A DNA stretch of 64,000 nt from Polyodon spathula. Taxonomy: Eukaryota; Chordata; Actinopteri; Acipenseriformes; Polyodontidae. The translations under genes were made by a program, and so were the position numbers. This document shows positions 48,940 to 60,890 of this stretch, piece by piece. The notes under the pieces were generated by a model that had not been told where the DNA came from, did not search any database, and worked only from the letters and a program-made list of their open reading frames with translations. The stretch is taken from the NCBI RefSeq assembly GCF_017654505.1, contig NC_054536.1, positions 26,974,012-27,038,011 on the forward strand, read 5' to 3'. The number at the start of each line of letters is the position of its first letter. The stretch's first letter is position 1.

Positions 48940-50169
48940 TCCTTGTACTGGCAGGGGACTGGTTTGTCACAATAGACCTGAAGGATGCATACTTTCATGT
49001 TCCCATAAAATCAGCACACAGAAAGTATCTGAGATTTACTTTTCAGAGGATAAGTTACTAGTTCAACATGCTGCCCTCTGGGCTGTCTCTTGCTCTACGC
49101 ACTTTTTCCAAATGCATGGAGGCGATTCTGGCACCCAGAATGAGGTCAAGGCATACAGACGAACAACTACCTAGACAATTGGTTAATCTGTGCCTCGTCC
49201 CACCAGGAAGTGTCCCAGCAATCAAATCTTATTCTGGCGCACCTCCTAGACTTGAGTCTCAAGGTAAATTGGGAGAAAAGCCATCTGGAACCCCAACAGT
49301 CCACTGTGTTTCTAGGGATCCAGCTCGATGCGCTATCCATGATGGCAACCCTGTCAACAGATAGGATAGCATCACTAACTCCATGTTTAAACCAATTCAA
49401 GGAGCGTGCACAACTGAAGGTGATCGACTTCCAATGCCTTCTGAGCCTGATGGCAGCAGGATCGCAGGTTCTGCCTCTTGGGCTGCTTCACATGCACCCT
49501 ATACAGATATGGTTCAACAGATGGGCTCCCTGCCCCATACTTTACCCCGATCGGCCACTCAAAGTGTCTTCACGTTGCCACAAAGCACTGGGGTGGTGGC
49601 TCGATCCTACTCACCTCCACAACCACTCCTTTCTGGGAGCAGTGGTCAACAGGGAGGTTGTTACGACAGATGCCTCCATGCTGGGCTGGGGTGCAGTCTG
49701 GAATGGCAGGGGAGTACAGTGGATCCCACTCTGGATAGGGTGCGACATCAATGCACTGCAACTGCAGATTGTATTTATTGCCCTGCAGTATTTCCAAGAC
49801 AACCTTCGGAACCATCATGTTCTCATTCATTCCGACAACACGTCTACTGTAGCCTTCATCAACCATCTGGGAGGTTTACATTCGGCGGTGCTCAACAACA
49901 TCACCCAGAAACTGTTTCCGTGGGCACAAACACAATTCTTGTCAATCAGCGCATTTCATCTGCCTGTAATCCAGAACACAGCAGCACACCTGCTCTCCAG
50001 GAGCACCCCTCTGAGCACAGAATGGCGCTTTCACCCTGAGGTGGACCTGTTTGCGATGAAGGAATCAACACACTGCCTGCAGTGTTTCATCAAGTCAAAC
50101 AAGGACGAGGCTCTGGGACTGGGTGCTCTATGCTTTCCCACCACTAGCTTTTATTCCCCAGTGTCTTGA
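48940..50169 (+). pseudogene. DIRS reverse transcriptase-RNase H pseudogene
   Basis: The RT begins with DWFVTIDLKDAYFHVPI, which carries the first catalytic Asp. A TAG follows at about 49060, then MLPSGLSLALRTFSKCMEA. After a frameshift comes NNYLDNWLICASS, where the YLDD box has become YLDN. From 49210 an open frame of 319 codons continues with LKVNWEKSHLEPQQSTVFLG and LGLLHMHPIQIWF. The RNase H domain then shows VVTTDASMLGWGAV, INALQLQIVFIAL (the usual Glu replaced by Gln) and LIHSDNTSTVAFINHLGG. The tail VDLFAMKESTHC is typical of DIRS polyproteins. Catalytic substitutions plus a stop and a frameshift make it inactive, but the reading frame is otherwise well preserved. Confidence 0.85.
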
Positions 50170-50777
50170 AAGGCTCAGGGCGAAGCGAGTCAGTTCTCTT
50201 TATTGCCCCCCCACTGGCAATGAAGAATGTGGTTTTTAGCTATAATTCAGCTTTTGGACAGCAGCCCATGGCAATTGCTAGCTCAGGCAGACCTACTTTG
50301 TCAAGTGGCAGGGATGCTGTGGTACCTGAACCAGATGTCCCTACAGCTCTGGGTGTAGTCTCTCAACAGCTGCATGTTGCACACCCTGGTCTTCCTCACA
50401 GAGTACTCTCTACGTTGCAGTCTGATAGAGCTCCTTCTACTCGCTCACAGTATGTGCACAAATTGAGAATATTTGAGTCTAGGTGCCAGAGCAGTGACAT
50501 TGACCCTACTATTTGTCCCCTCTCAGACATTCTTTTGTTCCTACAAGACCTATTTGATGAAGGAAAGCAGCCAGCCATTCTCAAAGTTTACCTGGCTGCG
50601 ATATCTGTTTTCTACACCAAAACTGATGCAGTCACTTCGGGAGCTCAACCCTTGCCTGCTCAGTTCCTGAATCAACTAGACGTCTCCGCCTACCTAGGAA
50701 AAGGAACTGGTATCAGTATCACTGAAAACCGCTTATATTCAAAGGGAACTTCCACCAGAGCTGCTGTTCGTACATAG
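50166..50777 (+). pseudogene. DIRS tyrosine recombinase, N-terminal part
   Basis: The frame overlaps the RT-RH stop by a few bases. After a poorly conserved start it shows LQSDRAPSTRSQYVHKLRIF, then DIDPTICPLSDILLFLQDLF and PAILKVYLAAISVFYTK. This is the core-binding SAM-like domain of the DIRS tyrosine recombinase, which integrates circular DNA intermediates without target duplication. The frame ends at 50777 shortly after EN-LYSKGTS. The catalytic domain with its R-H-R-Y residues is absent downstream, so the element is truncated at its 3' side. Confidence 0.8.
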
Positions 50778-51718
50778 ATGCCAACAGGACTGCTAATATA
50801 ATTAGACATAGATTAGAAGAAGGGGGTATGGTCTGACAACTTTACATCTGGAGAGACTCCAGCAAAACTTACAAACTGGAATGTGCAGCTTTAATAAAAC
50901 ATTGCTTTTCTAAAATGCAGCATCTTTAATGACACAGCTGTCCCATCTGTTTCCAAAAATAAATTCTGGAACAATATAAAAAAAAAACAATCCAATTATT
51001 CCAACAGTGCAAAAAAAAATGTTGGACGGTTGTACCAAAAATGTTTTAATATAAAAATTCTTATTCTGACCACAGTGTTTTCAGCAGCACACCAACACGT
51101 TCAAATTATCAATGGATGGGTGCCGACAGACTTGGTGACTCAAAATCTAATTACAGAGGAGGTCCAGCAAAGCACATTTTTACCAAATGTTGCGTGAACT
51201 TGTGGAAATAGTAACTGAACTTGAGTGCAACAGTCAGGAGCATTCTTGGTTAATCAGCTGAGAAATCTGTGTGTAAAAGTTAAAAGATTAGTGAAATGTC
51301 ATATTGCCAGAAGTCGTATAAATCAAATTTGCAGTTTTAATGGCTTTCTTATAAAAATCAGATTGTATTCTATTTCATATAATTATTTCACTACAGTATT
51401 TAAAACAACCACGCTATTAAGACCGGTTTACAATAGAGTGAATTAGATAGCATACTAAAACAATACATAAAATAGGGCTAAATAAATAAGACATCACTTT
51501 GAGAGCACAAAGTCTTAGCTATAGCGTGAACCCATATTCAAAGCTATAAAATACATTTTCCCTCACTCTATCCAAAGCTGTTCAAAAGGGAATATATGTA
51601 CTGGCTTTTGCAGATATGTTGTTATATTTAGTAGTTGATTGACTCACTGGCCCTCTAATTACCATGGCTTTTTACTGCTACTTTTAGTAAATGTCCCTTT
51701 AATTTACAATTCCACCAA
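50778..51718. other. Unannotated AT-rich sequence
   Basis: No exon or repeat was identified after the DIRS truncation. Confidence 0.4.
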
Positions 51719-51723
51719 GCCTC

Positions 51724-52376
51724 TGTCACAAAGATGGCTGTAGTGGGTCACATCAGACCAGAAACAGGAACCAACACAGAAGACACACAGAGTGGAGTTT
51801 AGTGAAGCTGAGTGCTTGGTGGCGCTTAGCATTTAAAAGGTAAACAGACAGCAAATAAAAAGGTTGTAACAAAACACTGACACCAAAACAGGACATGGCA
51901 TTTGAGGCCAAAATAAATAGACAAACAAAACGAGTAGACACTAACAAAACAGTGGACGAACGCTACACAAAACAAGTACGGTGCTGGTCCTTCCAGCGCT
52001 CATAGCAATTGATATTATAGTTTACTTTACATTTCTCCTCTCTCTCTCCCGTTCTCCACTCCTGAACACACAACCCCGAGTGAGTGAAAACATACTGCTT
52101 TTATGCAGCTGTACCGAGACTCGATTGCTAATCAATCATTCAATTGGAGTCTCGGTACAATTGCACGTGAATTAATAAGTGCAATTCCCAGTGCTCACAT
52201 ATTATTACATTTTACCTGCATGTGAAGTGCTGTGCAATCCTCGTGCCTAAATACAAATATGCATTTTGCTCGTAACCCATATTACATCCCGTGTACCAAT
52301 GACTATACACCAACACTGACACACTACATGCAACATACAACATAGAAAGACCCTGGGGCGGGGATACATTGCCACA
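51724..52376 (-). mobile_element. Solo LTR (653 bp) with 5-bp target-site duplication
   Basis: Read on the minus strand, the element begins TGTGGCAATGTATC and ends TTTGTGACA. GCCTC flanks both sides (51719-51723 and 52377-52381). TG...CA ends and a 5-bp duplication are diagnostic of an LTR retroelement (Gypsy-like or similar). A TATA-like GCATAAAAGC is at 52106-52097. No internal region remains, so it probably arose by LTR-LTR recombination. An older, interrupted copy is at 19754-20955. Confidence 0.85.
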
Positions 52377-52381
52377 GCCTC

Positions 52382-52825
52382 CCAACACTAATCCCAAAAA
52401 CACTCCACTTCCAGGTTAGTCTGGATTCTATAGAATTACAATCCTGTTTGTAAGATTTAATATATGTTGTCATACTGCAGTGCTTTTTGTAGTTTTCCTT
52501 TTTCAATTAAGCAAATAAGCAAGTTTCTGCACGCAGGCCTCTGTGAAAGATAAAATACACTTCCTAGGTAAAATGCCAAATTATTCAACAGCAGTCTTTT
52601 GTTTTGCAATTGTCAGATCTTCACTTTTAAATATTTTTAATTCTCCAGCTCTGCCTTTCATTTATATGATGATCGACACAAAAAATAAATAAAAAGATAG
52701 TTTGTAGGAAATCAATACAATCTTTCAATAGGAAAAGGGCTGATACTTTAGAGAAATAAAAAAAAACAAAAAAAGCAAAGTGAAACGTGCAGTAGACACA
52801 ACCAGACTGGCTTATAGATTGTTAT
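52382..52825. other. Unannotated AT-rich sequence
   Basis: No features were recognised. Confidence 0.4.
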
Positions 52826-53193
52826 TTAACCCTTTAAAGATTGTGGTTGTGTTAACACAATCTTACTGTAGTGGGCTTCTAGGACCACGATCGTGTAAAC
52901 ACGATAAAAAAGCATTTTGTTTTGATGATTTACAGGGCCACAGTACAGGCTTGAAACACATATGATTGGATAGGGGAGGGACCCACGTTCACTTCCTTAT
53001 AGTTTCCTTATAGTCAGTGAAAGGGGCATTTAGTGTCTAAAGGGCGGAAAAAGTTTTGGCAGCGTGGGGAGAAAAGACATCATAGCCTGCTTGTAAGGAA
53101 GGTAAGAAAGGTAAGAAAGACATGGAAAAATGCTGTAAATCTGACGTATTTGACATAGTTATATTAGAACATTTATTCTGTCTCATGTGTTTT

Positions 53194-53194
53194 A

Positions 53195-53264
<70 letters not shown>
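53194..53264. repeat. (TA)n(TG)n microsatellite
   Basis: About 15 bp of TA followed by 56 bp of GT repeats, inside the piggyBac leader. Confidence 0.95.
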
Positions 53265-53267
<3 letters not shown>

Positions 53268-53374
53268 TACAGCATTTCTAAATGTCAATGCAGCCCTGGG
53301 CAGCTTAAAGGCAAGCCCGCAGTTGCTCGGCCAGACCACCGGGGTCAGCCGAGGACACCTTGGCCTCCCCACCG

Positions 53375-53402
53375 GGCGGCGCTCAGCCAAATGAGCGCCG
53401 CC
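53375..53402. other. GC-rich perfect 11-bp hairpin
   Basis: GGCGGCGCTCA, loop GCCAAA, then TGAGCGCCGCC. It lies in a GC-rich island (53290-53430) unlike its AT-rich surroundings, probably part of an unidentified repeat. Confidence 0.8.
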
Positions 53403-54160
53403 GCCTGGGAGCTCCCGTCCTCAGTCGGGAAAGGAATAGCTTGGACTCAAGAATATAGGGTTTTAGTGAATTTTTATAGGAACTACACCAAAAAACACCT
53501 GGTCCTGGGGAGCATTCCACTGAAAAACACTAGCACTGCCACAGCCGCTTTCTGAACTGCTTTTGCAATTCAAATTTAAATATCTCAGCGTATGTGAATA
53601 TTTCATGCATGTCCGTTCTTAAGTGTTACTAAATATTTGAATTAAATACCCTTACGGTGTTTCAGCTGCAGAATCATAAAAACAAATAAGTTATAAGCAC
53701 TTGGTTGTTCAACCACCAGATCCGCAGTTTATGTGCCATATTGAAATCAATACAATATAGCCGACAATTTAGTCTGGACTTTGTAAGAAAATCAAAGTCA
53801 TTGTGAAAGAATGTATTATATACATCTGTCAAGTGCTGAAACACTAATTATTTTATTAGCAGTTGTCGCAAAATATATACATTGAATCGCAATACAGTGC
53901 GACATAGCTCTGCTACTTTTTCTTGTCTGCCTGTCCTCTGAATCAGCTCAGCAAGTTTGTAACTGTCCTTTGTAATTTAATCTTGAGAATGTTGCAAACC
54001 CGGGTGTTGTGATCAATGCCTTGATCAGTCACCTCTTGATCATGTATGCTAATTCTTTTGTATTATGTGTAGGGCTGGCGACAGACTGACTGGTGTTAGC
54101 GTTTATTAGACTCTGCTGTGGACACTCCAATTCATTATTATCTGTATGCTGACTGAGAAG

Positions 54161-54905
54161 ATGGCTCAAATACGAGTACTGAATATGGAAGAAGTGCTTG
54201 AATTGTTACAAGATTTGGCTGAAGGAGATTCTGATGACGGGGTGAGTGATAACGACAGCGACGCATCCTGGGCTGTCGAAACCAACAGTTCCGACAGTGA
54301 AAGTGAGGACACCGAGCCGGATTTACCTGCAGGTCAAACACAACAAATTTGGGACAGCTTCATCACAAATAGCATTGCCTGCTATAAGCCTAACATCACC
54401 GTGGATGAGCAGCTGTTTCCCACAAAGGAACGCTGTCGCTGGATACAGTACATGGCCAACAAACCAGACACATTTGGCATAAAATTCTGGCTTGCAGATT
54501 ATGTGGATTCCAAATACTTTGTAAATGGTTTCCCCTACCTGGGAAAGGACGAGAGACTGGGAGACAGTGTTGTGCTGAGGCTGATGGAGCCGTACTTGGG
54601 CAAAGGACGAAATGTCACCACTGACAATTTCTTTACTTCTCTCCATTTGGCCAAGGAATTGAAGAAAAAAAAACGCCTTGGTAGGGACTGTGAACAAGGC
54701 AAGACAAGAGTTTCCACCAACAGCTCCAGCTGTGCAAGCCCCCTGCACTCCACTTCACTCCACTCCTCAGGCAGAACGACTGTGCCACCCTGACTGTGTA
54801 CAGGTGTAAAAAAAATAAAAGTGTGCTCATTCTAAGCTCTCTGCACAAATCACTGACCATCGGGAACGATGCTAAACAAAAGCACATTTTACAGGTGGTT
54901 CTAGT
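54161..54905 (+). pseudogene. piggyBac transposase pseudogene
   Basis: The start ATG gives MAQIRVLNMEEVLELLQD and an acidic N-terminal region rich in Ser, Asp and Glu. A jump follows to IWDSFITNSIACYKPN, then ITVDEQLFPTKERCRWIQYM, NKPDTFGIKFW, NGFPYLGKDE and the GKGRNVTTDNFFTSLHLAK block, typical of PGBD-type transposases. The first and second catalytic aspartates should lie near VDEQ and VTTDNF; the equivalent residues are present. A frameshift at about 54670 leads to TLVGTVNKARQEFPP, and a second frame resumes with NDCATLTVYRCKKNKSVLIL and similarity ends by about 54905. The region between the acidic N-terminus and IWDSF and the C-terminal zinc-binding domain are missing. Confidence 0.8.
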
Positions 54906-55083
54906 GTTAAAATCCAGCCACATTCTCACGTCTCATGTATTTAGCAGGGATAAGAATTAACCCCATGCTTGCCAAACACCACCAACACACAAATAAAACA
55001 CTATTTACAAGCAGGGCTCTGCTCTGCAACAACAGCACTTTCACTGTCTGATTCTTCCTGAGCAACATATGAAGAATCTGATC

Positions 55084-55850
55084 CTTCCTCACCAACTACT
55101 CCATGCAACTCCTCGTCCAGGCCCTGGAACTCTCCCGTCTACAGTACTGCAACTCCCTCCTGGTAGGCCTCCCTGCGTCCACCACCCGTCCGCACCAGCT
55201 CATCGCCTGGTGTTCTCTCTGCCTCGTTTCTCCCATGCTACTCCACTGGCTCCTGATCACCGCTCACATCCAGTTTAAGACTCTTGTACTCGTCTACCGA
55301 AGCCTTGACCAGACTGCACCCAGCTACCTCCAGACCCTCATCTCTCCCTGCACTCCCACCCGACCACTCCGCCCTGCCTGCAGTAGAAGACTGACTGTAC
55401 CTCCACTACTCTCCCCTGCCTCCAGAGCCCGCTCCTTCTCCACCATCACCCGCAGTGGTAGAACGATCTTCCTGGTCAGTCCCTGACCACCTTCCGGCAC
55501 CTCCTCAAGACACACCTCTTCAAACAACACCTGTAAAACTCAACTTTTCCATTCTGGACAACATAGCACTCTGCCTTTAATGCACTTTAACTTGCACTTA
55601 TCTGCTCCCTATTTTATTATACTGAATCATGCACTTAACCCAATCAGTAATATCTTGTATTTCACGTGCACTCGTATCTAACCCTAAGCTAAGGTATCAA
55701 ATCGTACAGTGTTTTGTATTTGCTCTTATTAGGACTGACGTCAGTTTGTATCTTGCTCTTAATTCTACAGTAATTCTTGATATGTATTTTTTATATAAAA
55801 CCTAAGTTGTATTTGGCATTTGCTAAGAAATAAATAATAATAATAATACT
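55084..55850 (+). mobile_element. Non-LTR retrotransposon 3' end (L2/Rex-type RT tail)
   Basis: The frame contains VQALELSRLQYCNSLLVGLP, then TLVLVYRSLDQTAPSYLQTL and TRPLRPACSRRLTVPP. A frameshift near SRSGRT is followed by LKTHLFKQHL-stop. This is the conserved C-terminal tail of the reverse transcriptase ORF in fish L2/Rex-type LINEs, whose 5' part is missing as expected from truncated target-primed integration. The 3' UTR ends in a (TAA)n tail at 55831-55846. The sequence is degenerate in the middle but recent enough to read. Confidence 0.75.
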
Positions 55851-58593
55851 CCACACACTTCCATAATCTTCAAAGACTCCACTACCCACTGTTTTGTCAT
55901 TCCTGTATCATGGCATTACAAACTGGATGCCGACAGATTGGCCTAATGAAGCTGTTCCCATAGAAAAGACCTTTACTGTTTAAACATGTAATGGAGGTTT
56001 ATTTGGAGTAACACTGATAAGATAATAATAAGTACTCTGTCAAAGGATAGTGCACGTGAATTTTTTTTTCATCCCTTTAAAATGTATGTTTATAGCAAAG
56101 ATACAGATTAACTTACAAGTGCAACAAATTGAAGGCATCATGCATTCATAATATCTTCTTATACAAGTATTATCCACACGGTTTCAAATTCACCTTGTCT
56201 AGCCATAATGTCCTGTGAATGTGTCCGTACCTCGTACCACACAAAAGATTAAACAGGTTTTGCCAAGGCGAGTTGCTACAGAATTCCCATTACTTTCTTT
56301 CAAATTGTTTCTGTCAGGTTCAAATTATTGTTGAAAAATAACTGTCATTAAAAGGTAAATCGTTCCCAGATTCATAAGATTTGTCTAAGTACAGTTTTAA
56401 AAACCCATGAACAATGCTATCTGGACCTTCGGACTGTGGTATAAGTAAGATACAGTGAAATACAATAGTTATGACTGCTGTCTCCCTTAATCCATATATT
56501 GGATGCCTATAAATGGGAACCACAGGTGGTCGGGTCTGTTAAATATGCTTCTCTTGACAACATAAGTATGCAATAAGGCCCAACTGGGTGTCTGTATACA
56601 TCGAACATACGGACGCCTCGGGAATTGTGAGGCACAAGATGAAGTCCAACCCCCGAGAAGTCCATATATTCAATGTATACGGATGCCCTGAAGGACCTTA
56701 TTGTATTTATAATCCAAGTCAAACAGTGGATTTGCAGAAAAATATCCTAACACCAATAAAGTAGTCCCATTTATAACTTTGAACTACACACTAAGTTAAG
56801 CTGAGTAAATTAATTTAATTGAAACATGCAAAAGAAAGTACATCTGTATTTATGATATTGTGGACATTGAAAGATACACCAGGGGTGAAGACAACACTGA
56901 GTTTTTTTTTTTTTTTTTTCTGACAGTGCAGACCTGTTTGAGGTCTTGGATTTCAGTAATTTTTCAAGGTATGTGTCTGCGGGGGGTGAGTAATGTGCAG
57001 CAATGTCATCTTGTGTTTTTCTGTAGCATTTACAAACTGCTAAAAATTCATTATTTTAATGTGACCAAGTCAGTGGCTGTATAAAGACAGCATGTTTTTT
57101 TTTTTTTGTTAGTTTTTTTTTCTTTCTTCCAGCTCATTTAATTGTACTTCATCCAAATCGGCATGTCTACTTACTATGGGAATTTGTGCAGGTAATTGGT
57201 CACTCAGTTTCATAGTTACAGCTGTGCATCTGTAACTGTAAATGCAAGACGGCTAATGTCCAATACTTTTAAATTCTGTGAGGCAGCGCAGTCATTTAAA
57301 ATATGTGACAAGGCTCCAAATGTCTGTATCCATCTAATATACTGGCAGATGGAACTTCGCTCGAACTATCACATTGGTTGTTTCATGTTTCATTGCCAGC
57401 CTGGATTATAAAGTACAATATATTACTGGTAAGAAACTATCCTTCTAACCATACCATATACAGTATGCAGTATCCCAATTTCAATATTTAAGCAGCAGTT
57501 TATGTTTCAAAAGGTCTGATCAGGTCTTATCACTGAAAAGATCCATGAGTAGATACCAGGCTGCTGAAAGAGGAGTATAAACTTCTGAATATACAGGAAC
57601 ATGTGTACTGTACTGACATTTTGCTGTTGCAGGCATTGGTTTGAGACTTAGGCTGGTTTCAAATGAAAGAAGAATGGTGGAGTAAATGTATATAGAAGTA
57701 AACTGAAAAGCTAAATTGACAAATGACATGCCAGCCCTTAGTCTGTTAAAATCAAATTTTGGAAGGCTCACTGTTTACATATGGTCTTGGATTCTCACAC
57801 ACACACAGTTTCCATTTTATTTGTTTAAACAGGGTAAACAGTTCTTGATATGCATATTTTACTGTTTACCTTTCTGCCACCAGTAATCTTTCTCACCTGT
57901 AGTTCTAACTATTGATCACCACCGCACTTTCCAAACATTAATCTGTTGGTGCCTTGATGGGAAGCACACAGCCTTTATTGTTTCAAACGGAAACACCTGT
58001 AACATTAAACACAAGCCTTTGCTTTAGTGACAAGTGTCTGGGTTTGTCAAAAGGGCCCTAGTGCCTCCACTGAACACACAACTGGAATACACTGTAACAA
58101 GATAAATAGTCTCAACATACCACTAAAACCACACATACTGTGCAATCTATCCTTTGGCCACACTGAGATTGTAATTTAAAAAACAAACAGCTACAGCATA
58201 CTCTAATAAAACCCCCTTTGTTCCCTGCTCTGCTGCTTTCCTTAAGGGGACAATTCTTTTCTTAAGAGGAAAATGACTTGTTGAATTAAGACAGATCTGT
58301 TAACAAGTAACCCTTCAATTTAACAAGAACTCCGGTTGAATAAAGGTTTTTCTCAGTTCAGTAGGAGTCCAATCTCACCCCATATCTGTGTTTTCTAGGT
58401 TAGTGGTCTAATTAATCTTGCTTAGTGTCTGAGACACATACAACCCAGCTTTCATATAAAAAAAATAATAATCTGGAAGAGCAATGAAAGCACAAAGTTT
58501 ATAAGTTAATATTGACAATTAGCCCTATATGATCCCGCTTTGGATAAGAGGACTGCAGACCTCAGGGGTCTTTCTGTCAAATTTCACAGCATA
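55851..58593. other. Unannotated sequence with short iterated motifs
   Basis: Around 56488-56690 the motif TCCATATATT...GGATGCC occurs in three diverged forms. No gene was recognised, although frames at 56320-56722 and 57520-57771 were inspected. Confidence 0.4.
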
Positions 58594-59816
58594 CAGTGGG
58601 TCTCTAAAGTATTCACCCCCCTTGGACTTTTCCACATTTTATTGTGTTACAACATGGAATCAAAATGGATTTAATTAGGAGTTTTTGCCACTGATCAACA
58701 CAAAAAAAAGACCATAATGTCAAAGTGAAAAATAAAATCTACAAATTGTTCTAAATTAATTACAAATATAAAACAGAAAATAACTGATTGCATTATTCAC
58801 CCCCCATTATTCATTCATTGGCAAACAATTATTCACCCCCTTTGCTATGGCACACCTAAATAAGCTCTGGTGCAACCAATTGTCTTTAGAAGTCACATAA
58901 TTAGTTGAAAGGAATCCAACTGTGTGCAATTAAGGTGTTTTACATGATTTCAGGTTAAATACACCTGTCTCTGGGAGGTGCCACAGTCGGTTAGTACATT
59001 TCCTAACAAAAACTACATCATGAAGAAGAAGGAACATTCAAAGCAAATCCTGAATAAGGTTCTTAAAAAGCATCAATCAGGGGTAGGATATGAGAACATT
59101 TGCAAGGCACTGAATATCCCCTGGAGCACAGTAAAGTCCATTATTAAGAAATGGATAGACTATGGCACAACTGTGAATCTGTCTAGAACAGACCGTCCTC
59201 AAAAACTGAGTATCCGGGCGATAAGGGTACTAGTCAGGGAGGCCACCAAGAGGCCTATGGCAACTCTAAAGGAGTTACAGTCTTCCACGGCTGAGCTGGG
59301 AGACACTGCGCATACGGCAACAATACCCGGGTGCTTTATAAAAATGGCCTTTAGGGGAGAGTGGCAAAAAGAAAGCCATTGTTGAAAAAAACTCACATCA
59401 AATCTCAGCTAGAGTTTGCCAGAAGGCATGTGGGAGACTCTGAGACCAAGTGGAAGAAGATTCTATGGTCTGATGAGACCAAAATAGAGCTTTTTGGCCT
59501 AAATGCTAAGCGCTATGTTTGGCGCAAGTCTAACACCACACATCATCCTGAGAACACCATCCCTACCGTAAAGCACGGTGGTGGCAGCATCATGCTATGG
59601 GGATGCTTCTCTGCGTCAGGGCCTGGAAAGCTCATGAAGACAGAGGGCAAAATGGATGCATCAAAGTACAGAGAAATCCTGGAGGAAAACCTGCTGAAGT
59701 CTGCAAGAGACCTGGGACTTGGGAGAAGATCTTCCAGCAGGGCAATGACCCCAAACATACAGCCAAAGCCACACTGGAGTGGCTTAAAAACAAAAAGGTC
59801 AATGTCCTGGAGTGGA
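58594..59816 (+). mobile_element. Tc1-like transposon lacking its 3' end
   Basis: The left end CAGTGGGTCTCTAAAGTATT follows TA (58592-58593), and an inner repeat-like ATTCACCCCC recurs near 58830. The transposase runs to 59816, where the sequence passes directly into a (CA)n(TA)n(CA)n array. No right terminal repeat was found. Confidence 0.8.
59020..59816 (+). pseudogene. Tc1 transposase pseudogene, C-terminus replaced by microsatellite
   Basis: ATG at 59020 gives MKKKEHSKQILNKVLKK, with helix-turn-helix blocks [19 protein letters not shown] and ATKRPMATLKELQ. A frameshift near 59375 continues with KPLLKKTHIKSQLEFARRH, SDETKIELFGLN (first catalytic Asp intact) and [17 protein letters not shown] small deletion near 59735 shifts the frame again to [18 protein letters not shown], where the second catalytic Asp of QQDNDP is Gly. 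The frame reaches KVNVLEW and then enters CA repeats, so the SPDLNPIEN glutamate segment is gone. Confidence 0.85.
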
Positions 59817-59942
<126 letters not shown>

Positions 59943-59972
59943 ATGCATTGCATTATCAATTTAGCCAGTAGG

Positions 59973-60890
59973 CTAATTTCCATTGACAGTCCCCAGGGTG
60001 AAAGCCCTGCTGGTGCACGTGTGTATGTGTTGTAGCAGTGCCTTCACATCAGCGTCTGTTCTCATTTTCTTGTTTTTTAAGTCATCTACTTCATCCACTA
60101 GAGATTTCCTTTTCATGGCCACACTTTGCTTGTCTTTCAACCGTTTGTGCTCGTCCAGATGGTATTTCTGTCTGGCTCCTGTGACTGATATCAAGAGCTC
60201 CTTTGTCAGCTCTACATGAGTAACTCCTCCAACAGCCTTAACATGATCAACAATGATTCTCTGTGCCACCAATGATTGCTCCGGGAGATTCTCCACAACC
60301 AATTCTTTATTTACAGCGGAACCTCTCTCAACACTAGTCTGGCCATGTGACAGGAGAAACAAAACTTTCACTACAGCCCATAATGTTTTGTAGACTGGCT
60401 TGATGGCCATATGCTATTACAAAAAAAGGTGTCAAGCCTACAGGACGTGGCATCAAAATCTAGGAAACCATCAGTATGCAATGAATAGTTGCAAAACTCC
60501 CTTTACTCCCTCTGCACATCATCACAGACAGACCCCTTGATGCAGTTTTCAGCAACAAGTACATGCAGGACTCTCCATTTTCTGCACATATTCTTCCTTG
60601 TTAATTCCCATCAGTCATGGACATTGCATATTTCGGACAAGGGGATAATTGATAGGAGCTTTCGTCAGTAATTAATCTACTAGCGTTAGCAAAAAACCTT
60701 TGCAGTCAACCTTTAGTTCCAATCGTTGTTTGTCTGTTTTTAGCATCTTTCAGCTGACCAAGTGCTACTTCTGCAGGGAACCGTATGTCACGCTTAGTGT
60801 AGTCCTTGTGATGAGTCTAGTCTGAGGTCAATATTAAGAAGCTTCACTTCTTTTAAAATATCTTCTTCCAGAAAGTGTTCCATCAAACCT
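59973..60890 (-). pseudogene. hAT-like transposon protein, C-terminal region
   Basis: The 146-codon frame at 60410-59973 reads VVKVLFLLSHGQTSVERGSA, VNKELVVENLPEQSLVAQRI and DHVKAVGGVTHVELTKELL, then a basic coiled coil (KRKSLVDEVDDLKNKKMR). The LSHGQ-x-SVERG-x-x-VNK core resembles the hAT C-terminal dimerisation motif and recurs in a repetitive protein family of fish and cnidarians. Upstream on the same strand (to about 60890) broken frames such as LMEHFLEEDILKEVKLLNID suggest more of the same gene. The catalytic domain was not found. The 438-bp block is open, but the gene as a whole is broken. Confidence 0.6.

Larger units (their letters stand above)
52830..54905 (+). mobile_element. piggyBac-like element, 5' part
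   Basis: TTAA at 52826-52829 is followed by CCCTTTAAAGATTGTGG, which fits a piggyBac terminus (TTAA target, CCC start). The leader contains the palindromes TTGTGTTAACACAA and ATCGTGTAAACACGAT. The transposase remnant starts at 54161. The 3' terminus was not found; a LINE fragment begins soon after 55060. Confidence 0.5.

Noticed and set aside
49383..50039. 218-codon plus-strand frame overlapping the DIRS RT-RNase H frame
   Set aside because: It is a shadow of the well-supported DIRS frame; its peptide has no family signal.
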